This document shows positions 37,296 through 46,403 of a stretch of DNA of 64,000 bases, piece by piece. The translations under genes were made by a program, and so were the position numbers. The DNA is from Oceanospirillum sanctuarii (GTDB lineage Bacteria > Pseudomonadota > Gammaproteobacteria > Pseudomonadales > Halomonadaceae), in the NCBI RefSeq assembly GCF_002150805.1, contig NZ_MTBA01000004.1, positions 744,001 through 808,000 on the forward strand, given 5' to 3'. Under the pieces are notes generated by a model. It had not been told where the DNA came from and did no database searches. It worked only from the letters and a program-made list of their open reading frames with translations. The stretch's first letter is position 1; every line of letters begins with the position of its first letter.

Positions 37296-38564
37296 CTATC
37301 GTTCCGGAGTTTGATTGGTTTCGTTTTTCTCCAGCAACTCTAGCGCTTTGCTGACCAGAACACCTGAATCCCCGGTTCTCAGATCATCAGGAATCTTCTG
37401 TCCACTGGAGAGATAAGCCAGCGGTAAACGATTATCCGCCACAAGACTAACCACTTCGCCGGCACTACTGGCTTCATCAAGCTTAGTCACTACACAACCA
37501 TTTAGACCATGACTGCGATAGGTATCGTATGTTGACTGCAATACCTGCTGCTGACTGGTTGCACTTAGAACCAGATACTTACGGATTCGCACTGATGCGG
37601 TTTCGAGCAGAGCAAACTGCTCTTTCATATTCGGATCCTGAACGCTCAAGCCAGCTGTATCAATCAGAACCAGCGCTTTACTCTTAAGGGATTTAAGGGT
37701 CGCATCCAGAGTGTTCTTTTCATCAACCACCCGAACAGGGATCCCCAGAATACGTCCAAAGGTTCTCAACTGCTCATAAGCAGCAACCCGGTAACAATCT
37801 GTCGTCACCAGCGCCAGACTATCCGGACCATATTTCAGGACATAGCGGGCTGCCAATTTACCAATCGTAGTGGTCTTACCAACACCGGTAGGGCCCATCA
37901 AAGCAACAATCCCGCCCTGATCAACAACATCAGAGCCAGTAGTCAGCACACCTGTACGAATCTGCTCTACCGCTTTTTCCCATGCCGAAGAGAACTCTGC
38001 ATCATCAGCAAGAGAGATACTTTCAATAATCCGGGCCGAAAAATGTTCGGAGAGCCCCATACGGCGCAGACGCTTATAAAGCATCGCCTCGACAGGCTTA
38101 CGCTCGGACATTGTCTCCTTCATTTGCTCGCGAAGCAGCTCTCTTAATCCCTGAATCTCAGATTGCATGGCTCGGATTGCAGCATCTTCTGGACTTTGAC
38201 GCCGGGATCTAGACTCAAGGGTATCCATCATAGCTTCAGCCTGATCAAATTGACGCTCTTTAGCCTTGACCTGAAAAGCATTTTCCAGACGATCAGACTT
38301 CTGCTCGTTACCGGCACTTTCAATAACATCTTTAGCTTTCGCCAGTGCATCTGCCAAAGAGTCCGTAAGCGCATCACTGTTTTCCGGATCAATACGCTCA
38401 CTCGGTTCACGAAGAATACTGGCGTCGTAATCCACTGCGGTCACAATTTCAACGCCGCCGGCTACTTTGTTATTGGACAAAATAGCAGCGTCAGAGCCAA
38501 ATTCATCCCGTACCAGCTTCATGGCTTGACGCATATCAGGAGCAAAGAAACGTTTAACTTTCAT
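37296..38564 (-). CDS. flhF: Flagellar SRP-type GTPase FlhF
   Basis: SRP-family GTPase that specifies the polar site of flagellar assembly. The 422-residue protein has an N-terminal basic region (MKVKRFFAPDMRQAMKLVRDEFG), a Glu/Arg-rich middle (about 60-170), and the NG domain with P-loop GPTGVGKTT at 224-232, LVTTDCYRVAAYEQL, the GTPase motif LIDTAGLS and base-recognition TKLDEASSAGEV. It is 64 bp from flhA and 19 bp from fliA, without fleN in between. Confidence 0.96.
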   Translation of the reverse strand: MKVKRFFAPDMRQAMKLVRDEFGSDAAILSNNKVAGGVEIVTAVDYDASILREPSERIDPENSDALTDSLADALAKAKDVIESAGNEQKSDRLENAFQVKAKERQFDQAEAMMDTLESRSRRQSPEDAAIRAMQSEIQGLRELLREQMKETMSERKPVEAMLYKRLRRMGLSEHFSARIIESISLADDAEFSSAWEKAVEQIRTGVLTTGSDVVDQGGIVALMGPTGVGKTTTIGKLAARYVLKYGPDSLALVTTDCYRVAAYEQLRTFGRILGIPVRVVDEKNTLDATLKSLKSKALVLIDTAGLSVQDPNMKEQFALLETASVRIRKYLVLSATSQQQVLQSTYDTYRSHGLNGCVVTKLDEASSAGEVVSLVADNRLPLAYLSSGQKIPDDLRTGDSGVLVSKALELLEKNETNQTPER

Positions 38565-38628
38565 AAATACCCATATCCTTCGTTATTCCGGCAGCCATGG
38601 TGAAAGCCTAACCACATAAAATATAAGT

Positions 38629-40749
38629 TTATTGTTGTCCTACAGTAGCCACAATAGTTATCTGTTTATTATCAGGAATTTCCTGATAGGAAAGCACATG
38701 AACAGACTGGGCACTGTAACGAACAAATCTGGCAAGAACTTGCCGTATCGGTGCCGCAACAACCAATACAGCAGGATTACCCATCATCTCCTGCTGCTGG
38801 GAAACTTCAGCCAGTGATTGCTGGAGTCGTTCAGCCATTGCAGGTTCGAGAATCAAATTATCTTCCACATTGGACTGCGCTGCCTGCTGAACTGATTGTA
38901 GCAAGATCTGTTCCAGCTGAGGCTCAAGGGTAATAACCGGAAGATCTGTACCCGGCCCGCAAATGGACTGAACAATAGAGCGCGACAGTGCAACCCGAAC
39001 CGCAGAGGTCATTTGACCAATATCACGGGTCGACTGCGCGGTTTCAATTAGCGATTGCGCAATGGTACGAAAATCCCGGATAGAAACACTTTCCTGCAGC
39101 AAACTCTGAATAATCTTCAGCAGCTGATTCAGACTGACGCAATCCGGGACCAACTGCTCCGCCAGTTTCGGCGAGTGACTGGAAAGCGCATCCATCAGAT
39201 GCTGGATATCATCATGCCCGATCAATTCGTGAGCATAATTCTGCATAATCTGGTTCAGCTGGGTAGCAATAACAGTACTGGAATCAACCACTGTGTAACC
39301 AAGAGCCTGTGCTTCATCTCGATCCTGAGCCTCAACCCATACCGCATCAAGACCGAAAGCAGGGTCTTTGCCTTCAATACCCGAGATCTCACCAAATACC
39401 TGTCCGGGGTTAATCGCCATTTCACGGTCCGGATAAACCTCAGCTTCCGCTACTACAACGCCCTTCAGAAGGATTCGATAGATCGTAGGGGATAATTCAA
39501 GGTTATCCCGGATATGAACCGAAGGAACGAGAAAACCCAACTCCTGAGACAGCTTCTTTCGAATACCTTTAATCCGCCCAAGCAGCTGACCACCCTGGTT
39601 TTTATCTACCAGCGGGATAAGACGATAACCTACTTCGAGACCTAAAAGGTCGATCATAGGTACATCGCTCCAGCCCAGCTCTTTCTGATTCACAGCGGAC
39701 TCATCAGGCAGGGGCATATCCGGAGCTTTTTGCTTCTGAGCAATCTCCTGAGCTGCTTTTTTCTCAGTGTAGTATTTGATGGCATAGGCTCCCAAACCAG
39801 CAACAGCCGCCAGGCCCAGGAACGCAAGATGCGGCATACCAGGGATAATACCCATCAGAGCCAAGATAACAGCGGTAATGGTAAGCGCCTGTGGAGTGGC
39901 AAACATCTGCCCCCCAACCTGCTGACCAATACTCTGGTCACTGTTCACACGGGTAACCATGATAGCCGCTGCAACAGAAAGCAACAGGGAAGGGATCTGC
40001 GCTACCAGACCATCACCGATGGTTAACAGCACATATTTTTCTAACGCATCGGCAAACTCAAGGTCATGCTGCATGATACCAATGCCAAGACCGCCAATTA
40101 CGTTAATTACAAGAATCAGAATACCGGCAACGGCATCACCACGAACAAATTTACTGGCACCATCCATTGCACCGTAGAAGTCAGCTTCATTAGCCACATC
40201 CGCACGACGCTGCTTTGCCTCTTCCTGATTGATAAGGCCAGCATTAAGATCAGCATCAATTGCCATCTGCTTACCCGGCATTGCATCAAGGGTAAAACGA
40301 GCGCTTACTTCGGAAATACGGCCCGCACCCTTAGTAATTACCACAAAGTTGATAATCATAAGGATCAGGAATACCACGAGACCGACAACATAATTACCGC
40401 CAATCAACACGGCACCAAAGGCTTCAATCACCTTACCGGCAGCGTCGCCACCTTCATGACCGTTAAGCAATACGATACGGGTCGACGCAACGTTTAACGC
40501 AAGCCTCAGAAGTGTTGCAACAAGCAGGATGGTAGGAAAAACAGCAAAGTCCAGAGGCCGCAAAGAGTACACAGCCACCAGAAGAATAATGATCGACAGG
40601 GCGATATTGAAAGTGAAGAGCATATCCAGCAGCAATACAGGCACTGGAAGCGTCATCATCCCCAGCAAAACAAGGATAAGAACAGGAATCCCCAATCCTG
40701 TTAACGGCAAGCTTTTTAACCTGTCTATTATTTGAGTACGTTCCATCAT
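38629..40749 (-). CDS. flhA: Flagellar export gate protein FlhA
   Basis: Large export-gate subunit that binds chaperone-substrate complexes and uses the proton motive force. The 706-residue protein has eight N-terminal membrane segments (e.g. IALSIIILLVAVYSLRPLDFAVFPTILLV), the conserved FHIPEP-type cytoplasmic loop (ISEVSARFTLDAMPGKQMAIDADLNAGLI), and a cytoplasmic nonameric ring domain. Two overlapping ATGs start it. 95 bp follow flhB. Confidence 0.98.
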   Translation of the reverse strand: MMERTQIIDRLKSLPLTGLGIPVLILVLLGMMTLPVPVLLLDMLFTFNIALSIIILLVAVYSLRPLDFAVFPTILLVATLLRLALNVASTRIVLLNGHEGGDAAGKVIEAFGAVLIGGNYVVGLVVFLILMIINFVVITKGAGRISEVSARFTLDAMPGKQMAIDADLNAGLINQEEAKQRRADVANEADFYGAMDGASKFVRGDAVAGILILVINVIGGLGIGIMQHDLEFADALEKYVLLTIGDGLVAQIPSLLLSVAAAIMVTRVNSDQSIGQQVGGQMFATPQALTITAVILALMGIIPGMPHLAFLGLAAVAGLGAYAIKYYTEKKAAQEIAQKQKAPDMPLPDESAVNQKELGWSDVPMIDLLGLEVGYRLIPLVDKNQGGQLLGRIKGIRKKLSQELGFLVPSVHIRDNLELSPTIYRILLKGVVVAEAEVYPDREMAINPGQVFGEISGIEGKDPAFGLDAVWVEAQDRDEAQALGYTVVDSSTVIATQLNQIMQNYAHELIGHDDIQHLMDALSSHSPKLAEQLVPDCVSLNQLLKIIQSLLQESVSIRDFRTIAQSLIETAQSTRDIGQMTSAVRVALSRSIVQSICGPGTDLPVITLEPQLEQILLQSVQQAAQSNVEDNLILEPAMAERLQQSLAEVSQQQEMMGNPAVLVVAAPIRQVLARFVRYSAQSVHVLSYQEIPDNKQITIVATVGQQ

Positions 40750-40844
40750 TGCCCTTGTTTGCTGGCATTCAAAAAAATAAAATTTTGGCTATGCTACCAA
40801 CAATACTATAACAGGCAAAGCGTTAAGCAACTGCTTAAATTTCT

Positions 40845-41981
40845 TTACTTTTTGTACTCAGAGGGGATTTCAGGAGATGGGGTTTTCCCTGGATGACTTG
40901 CCTTACCGCTCTTCGACTGTTTCAGCTGATAAACATAAGCCAGTACTTGCGCTACGGCCATATAAAGCCCTTCGGGAATAATGTCTCCAATTTCGGTACT
41001 GTAATAGATCGCCCGGGACAAGGGAGGAATCTGAAGAACAGGAATATCGTTAGCTTCTGCGATTTCACGGATCTTCATCGCAAGCTCATCCCCCCCCTTG
41101 GCCAGCAGCTCAGGCGCGCCCAAGACACCACTCTCATCATACTTCAGCGCGACCGCGTAGTGGGTCGGGTTGGTAATAATCACATCAGCTTTCGGAACAT
41201 CCGCCATCATCCGACGATTCGCCATCTCACGCTGCAACTGACGGATACGACCTTTAACCTCTGGCTTACCTTCCGTATTTTTCATCTCATCTTTTACTTC
41301 CTGCAGCGTCATCTTCATCTTTTCATTGTATTGATGGAGCTGAAACGGAACGTCAATAAGAACAATCAGAATAAGTGAAGAACTGATCCAGATAGCGACC
41401 CAGGCGAGAATTTCAACCATGCGCCCGAAAGCCAGCTCCGGTGCCATCCAGGCCAGATAGGGCAATTCCATGCGATAGGCCAGAAAGACTAGAACTGCTG
41501 ACACACCAACAACCGCCACCTTGGCAATGGACTTCAGCAGCTCAACCAATGAATTCATGGAGAAAAGCCGCTTAATACCTTCGATAGGATTCAAACGACT
41601 GAACTTAGGTGCCAACGCTTGTGTGCTGAAGTTCCAGCCACCCAGAGATATGGGCGCGATTAACGTTGCCAACACCAGAACCGCCATGGTTGGCAGCATT
41701 CCCGTCAGGCTTTCTTTAACTGAATGTGTCAAATGACGGAACATTCCCTGAGTATCAAACAGATCGCCGCGGGATATTGAGAAGTTATAGCGAAAAACCT
41801 CCATCAGGGCTTCCGCAATAATAGGCCCCAGGGTCAAAAGAGCAGCCGCTGCCACAAGGGTCAGCAACATCGTATTCAGGTCTTTCGATCGGGGAACATC
41901 GCCCTTCTCGCGCGCCTCCTGAATTCGTTTGGGGGTGGGGTCTTCGGTCTTTTCCTGCCCGTCTTCGTTCTCTTTCGCCAT
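40845..41981 (-). CDS. flhB: Flagellar export switch protein FlhB
   Basis: Controls the change from rod/hook to filament export. The 378-residue protein has an N-terminal cytoplasmic stretch (KENEDGQEKTEDPTPKRIQEAREKG), four membrane segments, and a C-terminal domain with the autocleavage motif Asn271-Pro-Thr-His274 in VIITNPTHYAVALKY. The FlhB-like gene at 28436 repeats just the part after this cut. Start overlaps the fliR stop by one base. Confidence 0.98.
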   Translation of the reverse strand: MAKENEDGQEKTEDPTPKRIQEAREKGDVPRSKDLNTMLLTLVAAAALLTLGPIIAEALMEVFRYNFSISRGDLFDTQGMFRHLTHSVKESLTGMLPTMAVLVLATLIAPISLGGWNFSTQALAPKFSRLNPIEGIKRLFSMNSLVELLKSIAKVAVVGVSAVLVFLAYRMELPYLAWMAPELAFGRMVEILAWVAIWISSSLILIVLIDVPFQLHQYNEKMKMTLQEVKDEMKNTEGKPEVKGRIRQLQREMANRRMMADVPKADVIITNPTHYAVALKYDESGVLGAPELLAKGGDELAMKIREIAEANDIPVLQIPPLSRAIYYSTEIGDIIPEGLYMAVAQVLAYVYQLKQSKSGKASHPGKTPSPEIPSEYKK

Positions 41982-42766
41982 CAGGCCCTCGACTCTATCC
42001 AGTCGTTAAGAAACGATAATCCAAATTCAAAAACGTGCTCAAAATGAGGTGTCAGTGTCGTCAATCCAATCCAGGCAATCAATAGACTGAACGTCATCAT
42101 AAAAGGAAAACCCAGAGAGAAGATGTTCAACTGAGGGGCTGCACGGGTCACAATACCCAGCCCCGCCTGAACCATCAGAAGCGCCGTGATACCAGGAATT
42201 ACAATCAGAAAGGCCGCCGCAAACATCCACCCCCCCAGATTCACCAGCTCCCAGAAAAACTCACGATCGATACCGGAAAAACCAATAGGTATCATCCTGA
42301 AGCTATCCGCCAGGATCTGAATCAGTGCAAGGTGGCCGTTCATGGTAACAAACAAGAGATTCGCGCCGATCACCAGAAACTGAGCCATCACCGTGGTATT
42401 CACACCATTGGCGGGATCAGCCATAGAGGCGAAGCCAAGACCCGCCTGCATCGCATACATCTGCCCCGCAAGAGCAAATACCTGATAGATAATCTGAACA
42501 ACGAAGCCAAAAGCCACACCAACAAGCACCTGCTGAGCAATCACCAGAAATGCCTCAAGTGAAATCAGATCTATCTGTGGAACATCCGGCACCATAGGGA
42601 GTATTGCCAACGTCACAACCAGAGCAAGCAACAGGCGAATATTGGCTGGAAGCGTCTGGGATCCCAACAGAGGGACCGCCATAAAAAAACCCGCAACGCG
42701 AAAAAATGGCCAGAGAAATCCCCCAACCCACTGAATAATCATGGCATCCGTGATCTGAGATGGCAT
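41981..42766 (-). CDS. fliR: Flagellar export protein FliR
   Basis: Membrane core of the export gate (with FliP and FliQ). A 261-residue, six-segment hydrophobic protein with PFFRVAGFFMAVPLLGSQTLPANIRLLLAL and the late segment GLGIVTRAAPQLNIFSLGFPFMM, both hallmarks of FliR. It overlaps flhB by one base and is 4 bp after fliQ. Confidence 0.98.
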   Translation of the reverse strand: MPSQITDAMIIQWVGGFLWPFFRVAGFFMAVPLLGSQTLPANIRLLLALVVTLAILPMVPDVPQIDLISLEAFLVIAQQVLVGVAFGFVVQIIYQVFALAGQMYAMQAGLGFASMADPANGVNTTVMAQFLVIGANLLFVTMNGHLALIQILADSFRMIPIGFSGIDREFFWELVNLGGWMFAAAFLIVIPGITALLMVQAGLGIVTRAAPQLNIFSLGFPFMMTFSLLIAWIGLTTLTPHFEHVFEFGLSFLNDWIESRA

Positions 42767-42770
42767 GTTA

Positions 42771-43040
42771 TCAGCCTATAAGAAAGGGGATATTGGAATA
42801 AAGACGAGTTGCAAACTCTGTCAACGAACGCACCATCCAGGGACCGGCAATCACAATGGCCAGCAGGGTCGCAAACAGACGAGGAAGGAAGCTCAAGGTC
42901 TGCTCGTTAATCTGGGTAGCCGCCTGAAATACACTAATTACCAGACCGACCAACAAACTCGGCACAACCATCACAGCAACGATGATCATAATCAGAAACA
43001 TCGCCTCTCGAAGAATATCGACTACTACGGAAGGTGTCAT
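42771..43040 (-). CDS. fliQ: Flagellar export protein FliQ
   Basis: Small export-gate subunit: 89 residues, two membrane helices (EAMFLIMIIVAVMVVPSLLVGLVISVFQAATQINEQTLSF and LPRLFATLLAIVIAGPWMVRSLTEF). The central QAATQINEQTLSF is the family signature. Immediately follows fliP. Confidence 0.98.
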   Translation of the reverse strand: MTPSVVVDILREAMFLIMIIVAVMVVPSLLVGLVISVFQAATQINEQTLSFLPRLFATLLAIVIAGPWMVRSLTEFATRLYSNIPFLIG

Positions 43041-43042
43041 CG

Positions 43043-43789
43043 CTAACCCGCTCCAAAACTCGATGCCAGAGTGCCCATGACCAATGCCCAGCCATCAATC
43101 AACACAAAGAGCATAATCTTAAACGGCAGAGAGATAATGATAGGGGACAACATCATCATACCCATTGCCATCAGAATACTGGCAATCACCAAGTCGATCA
43201 CAAGAAAAGGGATAAAAACGATGAAGCCTATCTGAAACGCTGTTTTCAGCTCACTGGTCATAAAAGCCGGAACAAGGACACTGAATGGGATATCGTCAGC
43301 TGACTTAATAATGTCGTAACCCGCGATACGGGCAAATAGGTCGACGTGATCCTCCCGTGTCTGAGCCAGCATGAATTCAGTCACTGGCTTTCTGGCCAAC
43401 TGAACTGCTTCAAGCGCTGTGACTTCTTCCGACAGATAAGGCTGCAGAGCATTAACATTTATATCCTCCCAAACAGGTGTCATGATGAAGAAGGTAAGAA
43501 ATAAGGCCAAACCTATCATGATCTGATTGGAAGGCGATTGCTGAAGACCAATCGCCTGACGAAGAATAGCAAAGACAATGATAATGCGGGTAAAAGAGGT
43601 CATCATAATCAGGGCTGCCGGTATAAAGGTCAGCGCCGTCATGATAGCCAGAATTTGAATCGTTACGGTATAACTTTGTGAGCCGTCCTCACCCGTAACC
43701 AGTGTCAAAGCAGGAATGCCAGGCTCCGCATAGGCACCACTACTCGCCGTAATACCCAATACAAAAAGCAATAGATAACGCAGCATCAA
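43043..43789 (-). CDS. fliP: Flagellar export protein FliP
   Basis: Core of the export-gate pore. The 248-residue protein has a cleavable-type signal peptide ([19 protein letters not shown]) and four later hydrophobic segments: [58 protein letters not shown] and, near the C-terminus, [23 protein letters not shown]. The start overlaps the fliO stop by 4 bp. Confidence 0.98.
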   Translation of the reverse strand: MMLRYLLLFVLGITASSGAYAEPGIPALTLVTGEDGSQSYTVTIQILAIMTALTFIPAALIMMTSFTRIIIVFAILRQAIGLQQSPSNQIMIGLALFLTFFIMTPVWEDINVNALQPYLSEEVTALEAVQLARKPVTEFMLAQTREDHVDLFARIAGYDIIKSADDIPFSVLVPAFMTSELKTAFQIGFIVFIPFLVIDLVIASILMAMGMMMLSPIIISLPFKIMLFVLIDGWALVMGTLASSFGAG

Positions 43790-44289
43790 CTCTTTTCCCT
43801 ATTCGCTGTAAAACCCTGCAATATTTTGCCAAAACTATTATCTGAAGGAGCATTTTTGTCTGTAAGATTGACAACGGGTTCTGCAAATACATGCAGGCAG
43901 GCCACTCCTTCCCCTGACACTCCCAGAACCATCTGAGTGCCCGCCACATCAACCAACATTAACCGCTCTTTACTGCCAAGAGTCAGTGTCGACAGAACCT
44001 GCATATGCTTTGCGCCAACACGTCCAGCACCTGGAGCAAAACGCTTCACCAACCAAGCTAACGCAAAAATAAGCACAAGGACAATCGCAAGGGAAAAGGC
44101 AACATCTTCAATCCCTGCTGCAGGGTTTCCAGAGGCAAAAGCTGAGACGTTTTTTTCCGAGGCATCAGAAACAGTTTGAGCCCGCAATTGCGAGCTCAAT
44201 CCGAATCCTGAAAGAAAGATCAGAGTTTGCACTGACCGAGACCACATAATGCGGGCATCTCTTTTCAGATTTAGCAAAACAGAATCCAT
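43786..44289 (-). CDS. fliO: Flagellar assembly protein FliO
   Basis: Accessory membrane protein that helps FliP assemble. The 167-residue product has a hydrophobic segment near the N-terminus ([19 protein letters not shown], possibly a signal peptide), a single membrane helix ([23 protein letters not shown]), and the family segment [29 protein letters not shown]. Start and fliN stop overlap as TAATG. Confidence 0.93.
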   Translation of the reverse strand: MDSVLLNLKRDARIMWSRSVQTLIFLSGFGLSSQLRAQTVSDASEKNVSAFASGNPAAGIEDVAFSLAIVLVLIFALAWLVKRFAPGAGRVGAKHMQVLSTLTLGSKERLMLVDVAGTQMVLGVSGEGVACLHVFAEPVVNLTDKNAPSDNSFGKILQGFTANREKS

Positions 44290-44819
44290 TAACGCAACTT
44301 GCGAATACGCTCAGACGGACTGACAACGTCGGTCAGACGGATACCGAACTTTTCATTCACCATCACAACCTCGCCGTGAGCGATTAGAGTACCGTTAACC
44401 TTAACATCCAGAGGCTCACCCGCCAGACGATCCAGCTCAATCACAGAACCTTGGTTCAGCTGAAGCAGGTTACGAATCGCAATCTCGGTACTGCCAACTT
44501 CCATAGCAATCGTAACCGGAATATCCATAATGACATCCAGATTAGGATTATCATCATCCATACTAGCTACACTGTCATCTTCTAGATATTCAAGCGGAGC
44601 GGTTTCAATATCATCTTCCGAAAGGCCATCATCAGCAGACTCCTGCTCTGACAAAGCAGCCGCCCACTCATCTTCACCGGAATCTTCAGAAGCACCCTGC
44701 TCTTCCATTGCCGCAGCCCAATCATCATCAGAAGACTCAGCACCAGTCTGTTCATCCATTGCCGCAGCCCAATCGTCACCCATCTCTTCCGGGTTCAGTT
44801 CATTATTTTCGTCACTCAT
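44289..44819 (-). CDS. fliN: Flagellar switch protein FliN
   Basis: C-ring switch component that binds CheY-P and FliH. The C-terminal 80 residues form the SpoA domain: IPVTIAMEVGSTEIAIRNLLQLNQGSVIELDRLAGEPLDVKVNG. The N-terminal part of this 176-residue protein is acidic and contains three tandem copies of DDWAAAMxEQ (about 15-24, 32-41, 50-59), making it longer than E. coli FliN. The first repeat-like motif is common in relatives; three copies are unusual. Confidence 0.97.
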   Translation of the reverse strand: MSDENNELNPEEMGDDWAAAMDEQTGAESSDDDWAAAMEEQGASEDSGEDEWAAALSEQESADDGLSEDDIETAPLEYLEDDSVASMDDDNPNLDVIMDIPVTIAMEVGSTEIAIRNLLQLNQGSVIELDRLAGEPLDVKVNGTLIAHGEVVMVNEKFGIRLTDVVSPSERIRKLR

Positions 44820-44840
44820 AACTCACCGCCAGTCCTGTTG

Positions 44841-45812
44841 TTATCGCTGCAGCTTTACCTGCTCTACAATTTTTAGTGCTAAATTTTCACCGGAACGACC
44901 GAGCTTACACTTAAATGTCGGTACGTTGTTGGCGAGAAGGGTTACATGCTCAGGCATTTCTACGGGAATGATATCCCCTGCCTCAAGCCCCATAATCTCA
45001 CCAAGATTGATCTGTCGCTCAACCACTTTAACGTTCAATGGGATGTTCGCTTCCATCACATCCTGACGCAGGGCGCGAACCCAGCGCTCATCCACATCAT
45101 CCACGTCACTCTGCACACCGGAGTCAAGTTCCTCACGAACAGGCTCTATCATGGAATAAGGGATGGTGATGTGCATATCACCACCGCCACCATCAAGCTC
45201 AACATGGAAAGTACTTACAACCACCACTTCACTTGGACTTACGATGTTTGCCATGGAAGGGTTAACTTCAAATCCTATGTATTCAAAGTTAAGCGGCAGA
45301 ACCGTGCTCCAGGCTTCTTTCAGGTCAACAAAGACCTGCTCAAGAACCTTCTGAACAATACGAATCTCAGTGGGCGTAAATTCACGGCCTTCAATCTTGG
45401 CGTGACGACCATCTCCACCAAAGAAGTTATCTACCAGTTTAAAAACAAGCTTTGCGTCCAGTACAAACAGAGCCGAACCACGCAATGGGCGCATCTTTAC
45501 CAGGTTCAAACTGGTTGGTACGAATAGCGTATGAACATACTCACCAAACTTCATAATCTGAACGCCGCCAGCCGTCACATGAGAACTCCGGCGCAACAGA
45601 TTAAAGAGACTGATTCGCGTATAACGGGCAAAACGCTCGTTAATCATCTCAAGAGTTGGCATCCGCCCACGAACGATACGGTCCTGACTGGTAATGTCAT
45701 ACGACTGGACATCACTACCATCACCGTCATCATCGCCACCGGATGGCAGATCGTCATCCTCTACACCATGCAGAAGGACATCAATTTCATCTTGAGAGAG
45801 TAAATCCTGCAT
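44841..45812 (-). CDS. fliM: Flagellar motor switch protein FliM
   Basis: Middle C-ring protein that receives CheY-P. The 323-residue product begins with the CheY-P-binding motif LSQDEIDVLLHG, then has the CheC-like middle domain (IVRGRMPTLEMINERFARYTR...) and a SpoA C-terminal domain (EANIPLNVKVVERQINLGEIMGLEAGDIIPVEMPE). Between fliL and fliN, the usual order. Confidence 0.98.
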   Translation of the reverse strand: MQDLLSQDEIDVLLHGVEDDDLPSGGDDDGDGSDVQSYDITSQDRIVRGRMPTLEMINERFARYTRISLFNLLRRSSHVTAGGVQIMKFGEYVHTLFVPTSLNLVKMRPLRGSALFVLDAKLVFKLVDNFFGGDGRHAKIEGREFTPTEIRIVQKVLEQVFVDLKEAWSTVLPLNFEYIGFEVNPSMANIVSPSEVVVVSTFHVELDGGGGDMHITIPYSMIEPVREELDSGVQSDVDDVDERWVRALRQDVMEANIPLNVKVVERQINLGEIMGLEAGDIIPVEMPEHVTLLANNVPTFKCKLGRSGENLALKIVEQVKLQR

Positions 45813-45825
45813 AACAATTCCGCCC

Positions 45826-46326
45826 TTACTGCATTACAAGATTGGTGAACAACACCTGATCAATGGTCTCACCATTCCCGTACTTAGCTAATACATCCTG
45901 AACCGCCTGAGTTGCAGCCTGACGCATCTCCTCTTTCCCTTCCGGCGTCTGAATACTCTCAAAATCCTGCTTTGCAAATAGCTGGTTCAGATTATTACGG
46001 ATGACAGGAGAATGCTGAGAAACCTGGGCAACTGCTGATTCTGTCTGAGCCTTTACTGCAACATAAACCTGCATAAAACGCTGCTTACGACCTGCGTTAA
46101 AGTTAATAACAAATGCGGGCTCCAACTCAAAATAGACAGAACTGCTCGGTGTAATTTGAGGCCCTGAAGGGATACTTAACTGGTCAGACCCAGAATTCAT
46201 TCCAGGTATCTTCCCCATAAAGAACAGCGCCCCGCCTACAGCAGCAGCAATCGAAAGCAAGACAACAGCAACAATAATAATGATGGTTTTCTTATTGCTT
46301 TTCTTCTGTTCGTTTAAGTCTTCCAT
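45826..46326 (-). CDS. fliL: Flagellar basal body-associated protein FliL
   Basis: Stator-supporting membrane protein. The 166 residues start with a basic N-terminus and a single membrane helix (TIIIIVAVVLLSIAAAVGGALFFM), and a periplasmic stomatin-like domain with VYFELEPAFVINFNAGRKQRFMQVYVAVKAQ. First gene of the fliLMNOPQR run; 77 bp separate it from fliK. Confidence 0.97.
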   Translation of the reverse strand: MEDLNEQKKSNKKTIIIIVAVVLLSIAAAVGGALFFMGKIPGMNSGSDQLSIPSGPQITPSSSVYFELEPAFVINFNAGRKQRFMQVYVAVKAQTESAVAQVSQHSPVIRNNLNQLFAKQDFESIQTPEGKEEMRQAATQAVQDVLAKYGNGETIDQVLFTNLVMQ

Positions 46327-46403
46327 TTCCAGCCTCTTGCTTTCAATTGATTGATGCTAATACAAAAAGTTATGACATATTTTGGCATAGGATAATGCAA
46401 GCC

